From Azolla caroliniana (taxonomy: Eukaryota; Polypodiophyta): DNA of 64,000 nucleotides. The notes under the pieces were generated by a model that ran no database searches, was not told where the DNA came from, and saw only the letters and a program-made list of their open reading frames with translations. Below are positions 1 through 10,339 of the stretch, in pieces. Each line of letters starts with the position of its first letter. The stretch's first letter is position 1. The translations under genes and the position numbers were made by a program. The stretch is taken from NCBI GenBank assembly GCA_043228905.1, contig JBHGNT010000012.1:16554001-16618000 (forward strand), in the 5' to 3' direction.

Positions 1-2400
1 GAAGCAGAAGAGTGAAGTGTTCAAGCACTTCCAGACATTCAAGGCCGAAGTCGAAAAAACCACGGCTCGGCATATACGTTGTCTTCGATCAGATGGAGGC
101 AAAGAATATTTTTCGGAAGCATTTTCGGCATATCTTTGAAAAGAAGGAATCCGATGAGAGCTCTCGTGTCGACACACGCCTCAACAAAATGGCGTAGCAG
201 AGCGTAAAAATCGTCATGTAGTAGAAGTCGCACGAGCCATGATGAACGAGACGAACCTGCCGAAATCATATTGGGCAGAAGCGGCAAATACGGTTGTATA
301 TCTCATGAATAGGTGCACAACCTCGGGAGTACACGATATAACTCCGCATGAGAAATTCTTCGAAAAGAAGCCAAACTTGTCACATGTCCGCATTTTCGGT
401 TCTATCGCCTATATACATATTCCTGACGATACACGGCAACAGCTTGACCCAAAGTCGGAGAAATGTATCCTCGTAGGATACTCACTCGAACAGAAGGGGT
501 ACAAATGCTATAAACCATCTACACGTAAGGTTCGAACAAGTCGAGACGTAGTCTTCGATGAACACACATCCTGGTACGCACCAGAGAATGCTTCGACTCC
601 AACCCCGCTCGACGCGGATGGCTGAGTGGGCCATTAGAGCCACTGAGCGATGAAAGCACATCTCGGCCGAGTCTGAAGTTGGACAAAGGGAAGGTGAAAA
701 TGCGGGAATATGAAGATCAATTCAAATTCGAATCGACCCACTCCCTTGATAGTGAGTTCAAAGGCCTTGACACTGGGACAAACAACGTAAAGAAAGCTTT
801 AGAATCCGCGAACGAAAAGCTACGCTGGCCACCCGAGAGAAGAACCCTGTAAACCGTTACGGCTACGATGAGTACATGGTGTATCACTACGTTTTTATGA
901 TGAAAGTAGCGACAGTAATGGAACCGAAAACGCTTTCCGAAGCCGCAAAGGATCCGCGATGGGTCGACGGGATGAATGAGGAGATGGAAGCTTTATGCAA
1001 AAATGAGACATGGGATCTCGTTCCTCTCCCCCCCAAACAAAGTAAAATACAATGCAGACGGATCCGTGAATCGCTTCAAACCATGGCTCATTGCGAAAGG
1101 CTACGCGCAAATGCATGGCATAGACTACGAAGAAACCTTTGCCCCGGTGGCAAAGATGACAACTGTACGGACAATAATTGTACTCGCCGCAGCGAAGGGA
1201 TGGCACCTCCACCAAATGGACGTGAAAAATGCTTTCCTCCAAGGAGAGTTAGAAGAAGAGGTGTACATGATACAACCACCTGGATTCGAATCACGTACTA
1301 AGCATCCGCATGCCATATGCCAACTCAAGAAGCCACTCTACGGCCTCAAACAAGTACCGCGTGCTTGGCACTCAAAGATCATGCAATATCTTCACCAAGT
1401 CGGATTTCGAATGTCAAAATCTGACACCTCTCTGTACATCTGAAATGAGTCGGATAGCCCGATCATCATCATCCTGTACGTGGATGATTTGGTCATAGGA
1501 GGGAAGGATCTCACCGAGATTAACAAAGTCAAATCACTTCTTTCCAGCAGATTCGAAATGAAAGACTTACACGACCTCTATTACTTCCTAGGTATTGAAG
1601 TAATTCGAACACCAGTCGGAATAATGATCTCTCAACAGCACTACATTCGCAACTTACTCTACAAGTTCAGAATGACTAAGTGCAAGCCTGTGTCTACCCC
1701 TCTTGATCGTAATCTCAAGATCGATGCCAATTCGGGAACCGCTGAGAGCGAGCCGACTCAGTATCGACAACTGATTGGTAGTTTGATCTATCTGACCATT
1801 ACGTGACCCGACCTCAATTATTCAGTTGGCCTACTTAGCCAATTTATGCAGAATCTGTGAAATCTTCACTGGACTGCACTAAGAGGATACTTTGGTATGT
1901 CAGTACGACAATGAACTACGACATTATGTACAAGACCAATGCGATCATTCGACTCGAAAGGTACACAGACGCGGACTGGGAAGGATATAAAGCGGACATG
2001 TGATCCACATCCGAATTCGTCTTCTCTCTTGGTAGTAGAGCGATCTCCTGGAGTAGTAAGAAGCAACCGACCGTCATACTATCGAGCATAGAAGCCAAAT
2101 ACAGGGGCGCAACAGTCGCTGCATGCGAAGCCCTCAAACACGTACTAAAGGATTTGGGCGTACCCATCAAGGATCCGATTTTCCTATACTGCGACAACAT
2201 GAGCAGTATATACCTGGCGCGGAATGTCGTATTCCACGCACGGACTAAACATATCGAGGTCCACTGCCACTTCATCCGCGAGCGCATACAGGCCAGACAG
2301 ATCGACCTACAACACATCAGTACACACCTCCAGGTTGCTGATATTTTCACGAAAGCTCTAGGCGTCGACAAGCTTGGGCAATTTGCATCGGGCCTTGGTC
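1..2400 (+). pseudogene. Ty1/copia pol remnant (integrase, RT, RNase H)
   Basis: This is the 3' two thirds of a copia polyprotein, entering from the left edge. The integrase core end and C-terminus read from 1 to 625 (SYWAEAANTVVYLMNR, then the GYSLEQKGYK region). RT reads at 976-1443 (WHLHQMDVKNAFLQGELEEE, KKPLYGLKQ) and 1480-1806 (DDLVIGG), and RNase H at 2154-2400 (YCDNMSSIYLARN, DIFTKAL). Stops and frameshifts separate the pieces, for example TGA at 1441-1443 and TGA at 1804-1806, so no full polyprotein is possible. It is followed directly by a polypurine tract and an LTR, which fits the normal copia order of integrase before RT. The upstream gag and protease lie outside the window or are lost. 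Confidence 0.93.
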
Positions 2401-2570
2401 TCACGACATCTACATTGCCGAGCTTGAGTGGGAGTACACAACACGTGCTAGACTACGTAACACGCAATAAGAAGCGTAAAACAATAAAGCCAGAAACCGA
2501 TTCCTTAAATCGAAGTACTCCAGAGACCGAAACAACTTTTCGACAGATGGAAGTTGTGTTCGAAGGGGCG

Positions 2571-2782
2571 TGTTGAGAATCGAACTCAACTTCCCAGAGA
2601 TAGGTTTCACACTAGCTCATGGACATACTAGGCTATTTTTGTAAATAGTAGAAAGGGGACTCGCCCTAGCTCAGTTGGTATTTAAACCAACCCCTTGTAA
2701 CTTAGTTGTTGTTGGATGTTTTATGTTTGATGTATTTTTGGTCTATATACAGTTTCCTATCTCTGTCTTAAGCTCCCTCCCT

Positions 2783-2859
<77 letters not shown>

Positions 2860-2933
2860 GCCTCACACACACACTCTCTCTCTCAATCTTCTTCCGCTGC
2901 ATTGCAATCACTCTTGCCTCTCATTTGTTTACA
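2571..2933 (+). repeat. 3' LTR of the first copia remnant
   Basis: A purine-rich tract (gaaggggcg) at 2562-2570 immediately precedes TGTTGAGAATCGAACTCAAC, a typical copia LTR start that is itself an inverted repeat. The LTR holds a long CT microsatellite. Its end is placed at TTTACA (2933) because copia RT sequence of another element begins just after it. No second copy is in the window, so the end is approximate. Confidence 0.6.
2789..2856. repeat. (CT)n microsatellite
   Basis: About 34 uninterrupted CT dinucleotides lie inside the copia LTR, preceded by three CTCC units. The long serine/leucine frame across it is a low-complexity artefact. Confidence 0.95.
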
Positions 2934-2935
2934 GT

Positions 2936-4167
2936 AGTGAAGATGACCTCCATCCGGACTGTTTTGAGTATGGTTGCCAGTATGAATCTAGAAATTGAAC
3001 AATTGGATGTTAAAACAACATTCTTGCATGGTGAGTTGGAAGAGGAAATCTATATGCAACAGCCCGAGGACTGAAACAAGCTCCTCGACAATGGTATAAG
3101 AACATGTTGGAACATGGATTCCACAAAACACAAGCCGACCATTGTGTATTTGTGAAGAGGTATGATGAAGGTGATTTTTTGATTCTTTTGTTGTATGTGG
3201 ATGATATGCTGGTTGTTGGACAGAATGCTAAAAAGATTGCAAGCTTGAAGAAAGCTTTGAGCAAATCTTCTACCATGAAAGACTTAGGACCGGCAAAACA
3301 GATTTTGGGAATGCATATAGTCCGGGACAGGATTAAAAACATGTTATGGCTGTCACAAGAGAAATATGTGACAAAGGTTTAACATGTTTAATGCAAAATT
3401 TGTTGGATCTCCATTACCGGTGAATTGTAAGCTAAATTCAAGACAATGTCCGAAAACTGAGAAAGATAAGGCAGAAATGAGGGTGTCGTATGCATCGGTT
3501 GTTGGGAGCCTAATGTATGTTATGGTTTGCACGAGGCCGGACATTGCATTTGTTGTTGGGATAGTTAGTCGCTACATGAGTAATCCTGGAAAGGAACATT
3601 GGGCAGCCGTAAAATGGATACTCAGATACCTCAAAGGTACTTCAAGTGTATGCCTTAGATATGGCTCTAGGAAACCTATGCTTGCAGGCTTCACAAATTC
3701 TGATATGTCAGGTGATGTAGATTCCAACCGATCCACATCCGGGTATGTGATGGCTTATTCAGGGGGAGCTATATCTTGGCAATCAAGATTGCAAAAGGTT
3801 GTGGCTTTATCAACCACAGAGGTTGAGTATATGGCTGTAGTGGAAGCCGAAAAAGAATGATTTGGATGAAAGATTTCCTAAGTGAACTTGGAATGAAACA
3901 AAAAACATTCCTACTTCATTGTGATAATCAGAGTGCTATTCATCTTGCTAAGAATGCTGCCTATCACTCTCATACAAAGCATATTCAAAGAAGGTATCAT
4001 TGGTTGCGAGAGAGAGTGGAAGAAAATGAGTTTATTTTAGCGAAGATCCACACTGACGAAAATGGATCAGACATGCTTACTAAAGTCTTATCTATGGAAA
4101 AACTTGTTCTGTGCCGGCAAAAGACTGGTTTGGTTGACTCTCCCCCTATAGGAGTGAAGGGGGAGTT
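2936..4167 (+). pseudogene. Second copia remnant (RT to RNase H)
   Basis: RT starts abruptly in the TSIRTVLSMVASMN region and continues with QLDVKTTFLHGELEEEIYMQ. An internal deletion at about 3066 then removes the segment containing the usual LVC..KSLYGL motif. Reading resumes at KQAPRQWYKN, the catalytic YVDDML box (about 3195-3212), KDLGPAKQILGMH, then RNase H (TRPDIAFVVG, STTEVEYMA, LHCDNQSAIHLAKNA). Frame breaks occur at about 3382 and 3860. It is closely related to the copia at 26621-31496, sharing motif order and 3' end sequence, so both are probably one family. The left junction with the preceding LTR is within a few bases of 2935. Confidence 0.92.
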
Positions 4168-4990
4168 TGTTATATAAGATTGTCCCTCCTTGTGGGGGAG
4201 TCGGCTGGCCGAAATCGGTTGAGAAGCCAAAATGAGTCGGTTTACCAAAATTGGCTGAGAAGCCGAAATGAATCGGTTTACCAAAATTGGCTGAGAAGCC
4301 AAAATCAGTTGATTGACTGAAATCGGTCGAAAAGCCGAAACGAGAGTCAGCTGGCCAAAATCGGTTGAAAAGCGGTCAAATGGGAGTCGGCCAAATAGAA
4401 CTTAGAACAACATATATGTATTATGTATGTATGTATGTATGTATTCATATATGTGTATATGAGATGAGTTAGTATATATTGGTAGAGTCGTATTGGTTGC
4501 GTATGTATATGGGATAACTCACCGAGAGTAAAAACAGTGAGAGCAGCGCAGAAGTAAATAGAAGTGAGTATGTAAGAGTGTAAAAATGTGTTGTGAGAGT
4601 GGTATATAGAGAATAATATATAGTGAGCTAACACAATAGTGGTTGTGCATATGACATAGATTGAAAGCTGAGTGTGAGAGGAAGAAAGAAGAGCGCAACA
4701 GAAAGGAAGAGAGACAGAACAAAGAAGCTTTGGAAGCTTCGAAAGAGATAGATCCCTACAAGTTAGGAGTTGGTGCACTCGGCTGAACTCGTGGTTTCAG
4801 AGTACATCCATACCAAATCAGGTTCTATCATTCCGTGATTGTATTTCGTCTTATCTCTTAGTGGAAATTTCTGTTCACCGTGGTTTTTCCCTGAAATCAG
4901 GGTTTTCCACATAAATCGGTGTTTGCTTTTTGTTCGTTTGTGTCTCTCTATATCTGTGGTTCGCGTCTAAGTGTAAAATCTATCATAATC
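4168..4990 (+). repeat. LTR of the second copia remnant
   Basis: The polypurine run GAAGGGGGAGTT (about 4156-4167) is followed by TGTTATATAAG, as in the related element at 30929. The LTR includes the shared U5 words GTGGTTTTTCCC and GGGTTTTCCACATAAA. The right end is inferred from TATCATAATC near 4990, which resembles the ATCATAACA end of the solo LTR at 37289. It abuts an opposite-strand gag. Confidence 0.65.
4195..4395. repeat. Degenerate tandem repeat in the LTR
   Basis: Roughly seven units of about 25-35 bp are built from GGCTGAGAAGCC, AAAATGAGTCGGTT and TACCAAAATT variants. A (TATG)n tract follows at about 4420-4445. The periodic ORF on the opposite strand is produced by this repeat and is not a gene. 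Confidence 0.8.
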
Positions 4991-5945
4991 TTGGGCCATG
5001 TTGGCTTCATCACTCTTTGCACATGAAACACTTCCAGCAATGGTCATGCTGGATTCCTTCTTCTTCTCATTCCGCTTAACAAGCTTTCTACACTCATCAA
5101 TAGTATGACCAACCTTCGGCAATATTTGCATCTCTTCTTCTTTTGCAAATCACCATCATTAGAGGAATAAGTGGAAGAGGGAGGTTGAGGCTTTGGTTTT
5201 GATGAACCAAAAGCGCAACCATACTTGCTTTTTCCTTTTTGTGAGATAGCAAGTTCTTGTGTTCCTTCTATCAAACCACTTCTATTTAGTCTAGATTGTT
5301 CTTCTTGCAAAAGAAGAGACACAACCTCATCAAATTCATACATATTGGTATTCCCTTTTGCAACCAAATAGATTGTAGTAGCAAAGCTTTGAAAAGATTC
5401 AGGTAATCCTTTCAACGTAGAGACGAGTGATGTATTCGAAATGATCTCATCTATGTTCGCCAATTGCTCTTTCAAATCTTTCATGTGTTTCACATACACA
5501 TCTACTGACTCCTTTTCAGCCATATATACATCCTTAAGTTGCTTTCTCAAATATGCAACACGTGCTTCATTACGCACGGCATACAACGAAGCAAGAGTGT
5601 CCCATGTTTGTTTGGATGTAGAGCATGACCGAATATGTGGAACTATATGACACTTCACAGAAAGTGCAATCAATGCATGAGCTTGAGCATCCTTTCCATC
5701 CCATCTACGTTTCTCTTGTGTAGGTGGAGTAGATGAAGTCACTGTGCTCGAAGAAGAACTTGTATTTGTGACAGTAGACTGTGCAGTAGAATGACCGGCT
5801 GGATGCCGATCTACATCTACCACTATGTTCCATAGTTGTTTGGCAACAAGAACGTGTTTCATCGAGTAGGACCACATCGGATAATTAGTCCCATCAAGCT
5901 TATCTTAAGCTTGAAGCATGCCAAACAAGTCACCATTGTTTGCCA
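4990..5945 (-). pseudogene. Third copia remnant: gag with zinc knuckle
   Basis: Reading leftwards from an ATG at about 5943-5945 (MANNGDLFGML), the frame gives a UBN2-type copia gag: GTNYPMWSYSMKHVLVAKQL, then HIRSCSTSKQTWDTLASLYA and VSTLKGLPESFQSFATTIY. A CCHC knuckle starts as CKYC. One missing base inside the knuckle shifts VGHTIDEC into another frame, so the protein is broken there. There is also a stop just after the start. Protease and pol are absent because the element is cut off at about 4990 by the neighbouring + strand LTR. Its primer-binding site and 5' LTR lie to the right. Confidence 0.9.
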
Positions 5946-6221
5946 TTTTACCAAAGAACAAGAAAGTGGCAAAATCTTACCTCAATGAAATCTGAACTGA
6001 GTGCTGAAATTTCAGCTCACAAACTATCACTCGGATGGCGATTTTGACTGCACGAACGGCTTCAAAATGGGGGTAAAATAGCATGGTAACTGCTGAAAAT
6101 GCTCTTCGAGTGTTGAAATTCACTTCTCTATATTCAAAGGTTGATTTGCATAGCTAAAAATGTGTGCGTGCCGCGACGCAGAAAACCGAAGATGGAGAGG
6201 ATGAAGAATTTGCTCTGATAC

Positions 6222-6233
6222 CACTGTTGGGTG
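6222..6233 (-). other. Primer-binding site (initiator Met tRNA type)
   Basis: On the minus strand this reads TGGTATCAGAGC, the standard copia site complementary to the 3' end of initiator methionine tRNA. It sits one base inside the LTR edge and upstream of the minus-strand gag. Confidence 0.9.
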
Positions 6234-6234
6234 T

Positions 6235-6430
6235 GTGTGGAAGAGTGAGAGACACACAAGAAGCTCAGACAAGAAGCACTCACACAAAGAAGAAATAGCC
6301 GGAATAGCTCTCTCTATTGATTAATTAATACAAAACTAGTAAGAGCTTAAATATATATCCCTAAGTACTAAGTGCCACCACATATGAGTGAGTCATGTAT
6401 GTGGAAACATGGGGAAAAAACCTCTAGCTA
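6235..6430 (-). repeat. 5' LTR of the third copia remnant (outer end uncertain)
   Basis: On the + strand it begins TGTTGGGTGTGTG, so on the minus strand the LTR ends in ...CACCCAACA directly before the primer-binding site. The outer end cannot be fixed because the 3' copy is missing. A palindromic CTCTAGCTAGCACTAGAG lies near 6422. Confidence 0.6.
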
Positions 6431-6950
6431 GCACTAGAGTAAAAAGTGCCCATGCATAGGGAAAATGTTCACATCAAAGCTACTCGAGGAACACGTAAGT
6501 GTAACAGTATCAACCTTTTCATTATGAACACACTTTTTGCTCAATTCATTACTACTTGAGTTCAAAGGGTCAATCGAGAAAAATGAATTTGATCTATTAG
6601 TAACATCAAAGTTTGACCTTTGCTCCTCCTTGTTTTTAACACTTAGGTAATTGTACTCATCGATAGAGAACAACGAGTTGTCAGATAAGGTAATTTAGGG
6701 TCCACAGAAAAGAGAGGTATTCTACTCAAAGGGGACAACATCGCTACTTAGGTAAATGGACTTGATTTGATCACTTTATCACTAGATTACCTTAAGAATA
6801 ATTCAAACATGTTGAGGAATAAGAATTTTAAACATAGACATTGTGTGTTTTAATTTTTTATTTAATTTTAAGCAATTAAAAAAAAACATTTAAAGAAATT
6901 ATTTAAATTTTTCATATATTTTTTCTAATTATTTAATAAAATTATTTCTT
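6431..6950. other. AT-rich upstream region, no gene seen
   Basis: Poly-A/T runs dominate 6840-6960. An 80-codon minus-strand frame at 6434-6673 has no recognisable domain and is not called. The region is the natural place for the promoter of the gene starting at 7072. Confidence 0.4.
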
Positions 6951-6960
6951 GGAAAGACAC

Positions 6961-6968
6961 TATAAAAA
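6961..6968 (+). promoter_or_regulatory. TATA box of the interrupted methyltransferase gene
   Basis: TATAAAAA lies about 110 bp before the first ATG of the gene model at 7072 and is followed by a purine-rich leader. It is inferred from position and consensus only. Similar AGACACTATAAAA words occur in the gypsy LTR promoters here, so retroelement origin of this promoter is possible. Confidence 0.5.
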
Positions 6969-7071
6969 GGAAAGTCTTCGACTCATTGTCATTATTGTGT
7001 TGAAGAAGTCTGAGAGCTCAAGAGCACAAGCAACCCAGCAATCTAGTCGACAGTTTACAAAGTCAACCATC

Positions 7072-7979
7072 ATGAACAAGGGGAAAAAATTTGCCAGGTT
7101 GGTTTTCTTATTCCATTCTTAAGATTCCATAAAGATTCCTTTAAGATGATTGTTTTTGAGTAAGAATTGTCGAACGAAATCTCTTTCTTTAGATTGTATT
7201 GTGGATGAAGGCTTCTATCTTCAGCCACAATTCGATGCACTACATTGGATTGTGGTTGAAGAGTTATGCCTTTCAACGAGAATCTGATGTAGTGCATTGG
7301 ATTCTCGTTGAAGGGAGTCCACTCGGATTGTGGTGGAAGAGTCCTCTCTACTACAATATGATGCACTGCATCGGATTGTGGTTGAAGACACCTCTCTTCA
7401 ACTATAATCCAATTCAATGCATCAGATTGTGGTTGAATAGTGGGATCTTCAACCACAATCTGATGCACTGCATTGCATTCTCGTTGAAAGGCCGCTTTTT
7501 AGACAAGGTCTGCCCATTATAAAGTGGTCTATGTTTTTCATTTTTGACATTAAATTGATGCTTTTTGTAAGGTAAAAATACAATTTTCTTCAATTTTAAG
7601 TGATTTTTTTTCATTTATTGTTTACTTTAGTGAGCCACGACAAAAACTCCCATCTTTCAAGTTGAAGATACAATCGCCAATAAAAAGGGGGTCCGATAGT
7701 TTCTTGCAAGACAAGTCCCGAAAAACACTCTTCGAGTCCAATAGTGATGGCACCTCGAAGTCTTCAGTTGGGAATACAACAAAGTTACTTCATGACAAGC
7801 CTCACAAACCAAAGACCAAGAACTACATAGACCTTGAATGGAGTTTGGTTGATGTAGAAGAAAATGGAGTACTTTTATTGGTTTTTGCTAAATCTCCAAG
7901 AAAAAGCAAACTGGACATGGGAAAAACGTTCACATACAGAAAACTCCAAAATATTGAGTATGAGGATTTGGATTCCCCA
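7072..7979 (+). pseudogene. 5' part of split ParB-like/DNA methyltransferase gene
   Basis: Exon 1 (7072-7097) starts MNKGKKFA and ends in CAG before a GTTGGT donor. The intron is 7098-7630, ending TTTACTTTAG. Exon 2 continues in phase from 7631 with SEPRQKLPSFKLKIQSP, a lysine/arginine/serine-rich stretch, then KNYIDLEWSLVDVEENGVLL and KLQNIEYEDLDSP. At 7979 the frame is cut by the LTR of a 28.7 kb gypsy insertion; the CHEDIYFGLS residues that follow are LTR sequence, not gene. After 36662 the same frame resumes as NLILEVESSGGTR. I do not recognise the N-terminal region. It is basic, so DNA binding or nuclear location is possible but not shown. Its membership of the ParB/methyltransferase gene rests on frame and TSD continuity. 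Confidence 0.75.
7209..7491. repeat. Array of palindromic hairpin units inside an intron
   Basis: Five imperfect palindromes lie head to tail at about 7220-7260, 7271-7313, 7346-7386, 7394-7437 and 7446-7491. A typical unit has a left arm like TTCAACCACAATC, a GATGCA/TGCATC centre, and a right arm GATTGTGGTTGAA. The second unit instead uses TTCAACGAGAATC with the matching GATTCTCGTTGAA, a compensated change in both arms. The fifth mixes arms of both types. Both strands show repetitive frames across it, which are artefacts. Confidence 0.85.
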
Positions 7980-8367
7980 TGTCATGAAGACATATATTTT
8001 GGCTTATCAAAAGTCGAACCCACAACTTGTTAATGTATGTGTTGAACCTTTAACCATTGTAATAACATATATGATGTGTAATTATAATAATTATATTTTT
8101 AGTTATTAAAAGATATTTAGAAAATTCTAGATTATTCTCTAAGAATATTCTTGAATATTTCATGATTATATTTATTATCATAAATATCTAAAATATTTTA
8201 GAACATTCTATAATACTCCATAAGGATCTATAAATAGGTGATACATTCATCACAACTCATTCGGGTCAACATCAGTCTTTAGCACCTTAGCCTACTCTTT
8301 GTAACCTTGTTTTCTCATAATATAATATCATTTCCATTTCTTGTCTTAAAATCTCTCTCTCAAAACA
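7980..8367 (+). repeat. 5' LTR of the old chromovirus
   Basis: It begins TGTCATGAAGACATA like 36219, and shares the tRNA-like stretch near the start, the AT-rich middle with ATTCTAGA words, and TATA box ATCTATAAATAGG (about 8229). The end at CAAAACA (8367) is inferred by comparison with CACAACA at 36657. The CT tract is much shorter here. Confidence 0.8.
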
Positions 8368-8475
8368 TCCACTTGAATAAGATCCCGAACCCAGTAGCTA
8401 TAGAAGTGATCCATGGTCGCCCTATAGCATCAAGTGATATAGTCGAAGAGTCTGAACCAATTCGTGTAGTCCTAG
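8368..8475 (+). pseudogene. Old chromovirus piece: protease fragment
   Basis: The frame at about 8390-8475 reads AIEVIHGRPIASSDIVEESE, matching the protease region of the intact element (VVVIDGRPIASGNIIEESEP). Gag and the catalytic DSG are missing, and the piece stops where opposite-strand integrase sequence begins. Confidence 0.85.
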
Positions 8476-9612
8476 AGCTGGCGAATCCGCGCCGTCAATA
8501 GCTCCTCCCGGCTCATTTCGTCCGCCCAGTCGATTGCTGCCCATGAAGAGGTCATCCGCTCCATTGGCATGATCGGCTTCTGCCCGTACATAAGCTCTGT
8601 CGGCATAAACCCGGTAACCGAACTGTGTGTGGTTCAGTCCGCCCACAGTGTGTAAGGTAGGAGTCGTGGCCAATTCCCAACTTGCCCCTCGCACACCCGT
8701 ACTAACGCCTTCACTATCGGCCCGTGTCCGCGTTCCACCTTCCCATTCGCCTCCAGATTATATGCCGTAGTGAGAGATAGTTTTACCCCCAATCAGCTGA
8801 ACAACTCTTCGACTTCCTGCGCGTCCAGTTCTCCACGGTCAGCGACGATCTTCCCCACGTATCCATATCGGCAAACCACCTCTTCGATTAGGAACCAACA
8901 TACATACGCGGTTGTTTTGTTCTGTAGTGCACGGCTCTCCACCTGGTTCGTCAGGTTCTCCTGCGCATGCACCAGGTACTGCATTTGCCGCACTCCCATC
9001 GGCATCGTCACTAAGTCCACAATCCATTTGAAATGGACGGTCGGCAGGTAGGCCAGATGCAACTCGTCTCTATGCCGGATCACAGAATGCATCTGGCAAC
9101 TTTCGCATGTCGTCACGAATTGATGCGAATCTCGATACATTCCTAGCCACCAGAATTTTTCCTTCAGCTTGTCGAACGTGGCCCACGTTTCGCGGTGACC
9201 GGCCCAAGGGCTCTCGTGGTACGCCAACAACAGCGCCTTTTGCTCTTCCCTTCTTATCACTACGCGGAGTGGAATGCCGTTACACTTCTTCGGATGCCTC
9301 CATATACTCCCATTCTTCCGAAAGAACCGATACGCCTTCTTCTTGATCCTGTACGCATCCCTTGTCCATGTCGCGTCCCGCGCCAATGTCCTTAAGAATC
9401 TGCCTATCCGAAGCCACTCACCGTTGTACTCATTTTCGTTAAACTCATTCAGTCCTAGAGTGCTCCCCTCTCCTACTGTTACGCGAGCCGACTCGAAGAA
9501 GTCCACCCTGACTTATTCGTCCTTCGACACCATGTCGTCCTCGTTGTCAAACCGCGCTCTTGAAAGCATATCGTCCATGGCGTTGTCTTTACCGGAAATG
9601 TGTCGGATCTCC
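8476..9612 (-). pseudogene. Opposite-strand Ty3/gypsy integrase fragment
   Basis: On the minus strand it starts with an RNase H tail (HISGKDNAMDDMLSRARF, about 9600-9545). Then comes an integrase zinc-binding region with HESPWAGHRETWATF...FWWLG and CESCQ (about 9240-9100), a core with KWIVDLVTMP and KIVADRGE, and a C-terminal part near 8760-8480 (ANGKVERGHGP, HSSVTGFMPTELMYGQKP) broken by stops and frameshifts. It replaces about 30 codons of the old chromovirus. Base composition is more GC-rich and codon use differs from the surrounding plant elements. The motif wording is reminiscent of elements I associate with basidiomycete fungi, but that is an impression, not a search result. No LTRs flank it. 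Confidence 0.82.
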
Positions 9613-10077
9613 GAGTGGTTTGAGTTACATAACCCAACTATTATTGGAGAAAAAGAACTATTGAAAAGGTCACAGTACAATCTAAGTCTCTTGAAACTCC
9701 AACAAAGGATATGGGATCCCACACGATTTCAACAATCTCTATATGTCAGTTACGTGAGGATGGAAGGAAAGAAAACATGTTTGTGTTCGCGGTTTTAACA
9801 ACTCCTTCATCTAGCTCACAAGATTTGGGGGTCCAACTACCAAAGAAGTATATAGAATTCTCCAATGTGTTCAATAAGGTGAAGGCTAATAGACTACTAG
9901 AGCATCAACCATATGATTGCCCGATTGATTTGCAGTCAGGAAAAGAGCCTCCATAGGGACCAATTTATAACCTTTCACCCACAGAGTTAAAGGTTCTTCG
10001 AGAATATATCGATGAAAACCTGGCAAATGGTTTTATCCAACATTCAAGATCTCCTGTTGGTGCACCCATCTTTTGTC
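9613..10077 (+). pseudogene. Old chromovirus piece: protease end to RT start
   Basis: Reading resumes with WFELHNP, the continuation of the protease region. Next come QLREDGRKENMFVFAV, LPKKYIEFSNVFNKV, the YDCPIDLQSGKEPP linker and the RT start with SPVGAPIF. Stops (TAG at 9955-9957) and frameshifts break it. It ends at about 10077 where foreign sequence starts, and RT continues at about 13500. Confidence 0.9.
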
Positions 10078-10339
10078 ACCATGTTTCCAACTATGATCGA
10101 TCAAGAGGAAAGAGAGTGGTTGGCGATCCAAACAAAATCGAGAACGACCCGACTCGGATCGTTCTCCAGTCGGCTACTTTGTCGACTCGGGTCTATTTCC
10201 AAATCGCATCATGTTGACTTTGCTTTGTTCGACTCTTGTCGAATCGGCCTTGTCTTTGATTGTTTGTTGAATCTCTTATTCGACTTAGTGGGATGGTCCT
10301 TCTACAACATCTCTGTCGACTTCGAAGTATACCTTTTTA
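10078..10339. other. Unassigned segment of the mosaic insertion
   Basis: It is rich in CGACTC/GTCGA words and lies between the cut gypsy RT and the opposite-strand copia integrase. It may be LTR or linker of that copia. I see no coding domain and no clear LTR ends. Confidence 0.3.

Noticed and set aside
2660-2700. tRNA start (CTAGCTCAGTTGG)
   Set aside because: A perfect A box word but no B box at the required distance, and it lies in a copia LTR.
2675-2998. 107-codon ORF rich in serine and leucine
   Set aside because: Translation of a CT microsatellite in a copia LTR.
3997-4778. Minus-strand ORFs with repeated SQPILVNR-like units
   Set aside because: They arise from the degenerate tandem repeat and microsatellite of the LTR; no independent support.
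6434-6673. 79-codon minus-strand ORF near the copia LTR
   Set aside because: No domain, asparagine/serine-rich, no supporting context.
7209-7491. CRISPR-like array
   Set aside because: The repeats are palindromic units with little spacer, unequal spacing (about 48-75 bp) and degenerate arms, in a plant intron.
7070-7614. Repetitive ORFs on both strands (QPQSDAVHHIVVE-type)
   Set aside because: Frames through the palindromic array inside the intron; both strands look equally protein-like, as expected of a palindrome.
7980-8033. C-terminal codons CHEDIYFGLSKVEPTTC of the ORF at 7662
   Set aside because: They are the first bases of the gypsy LTR, identical in kind to 36219 onward, so the gene does not naturally end there.
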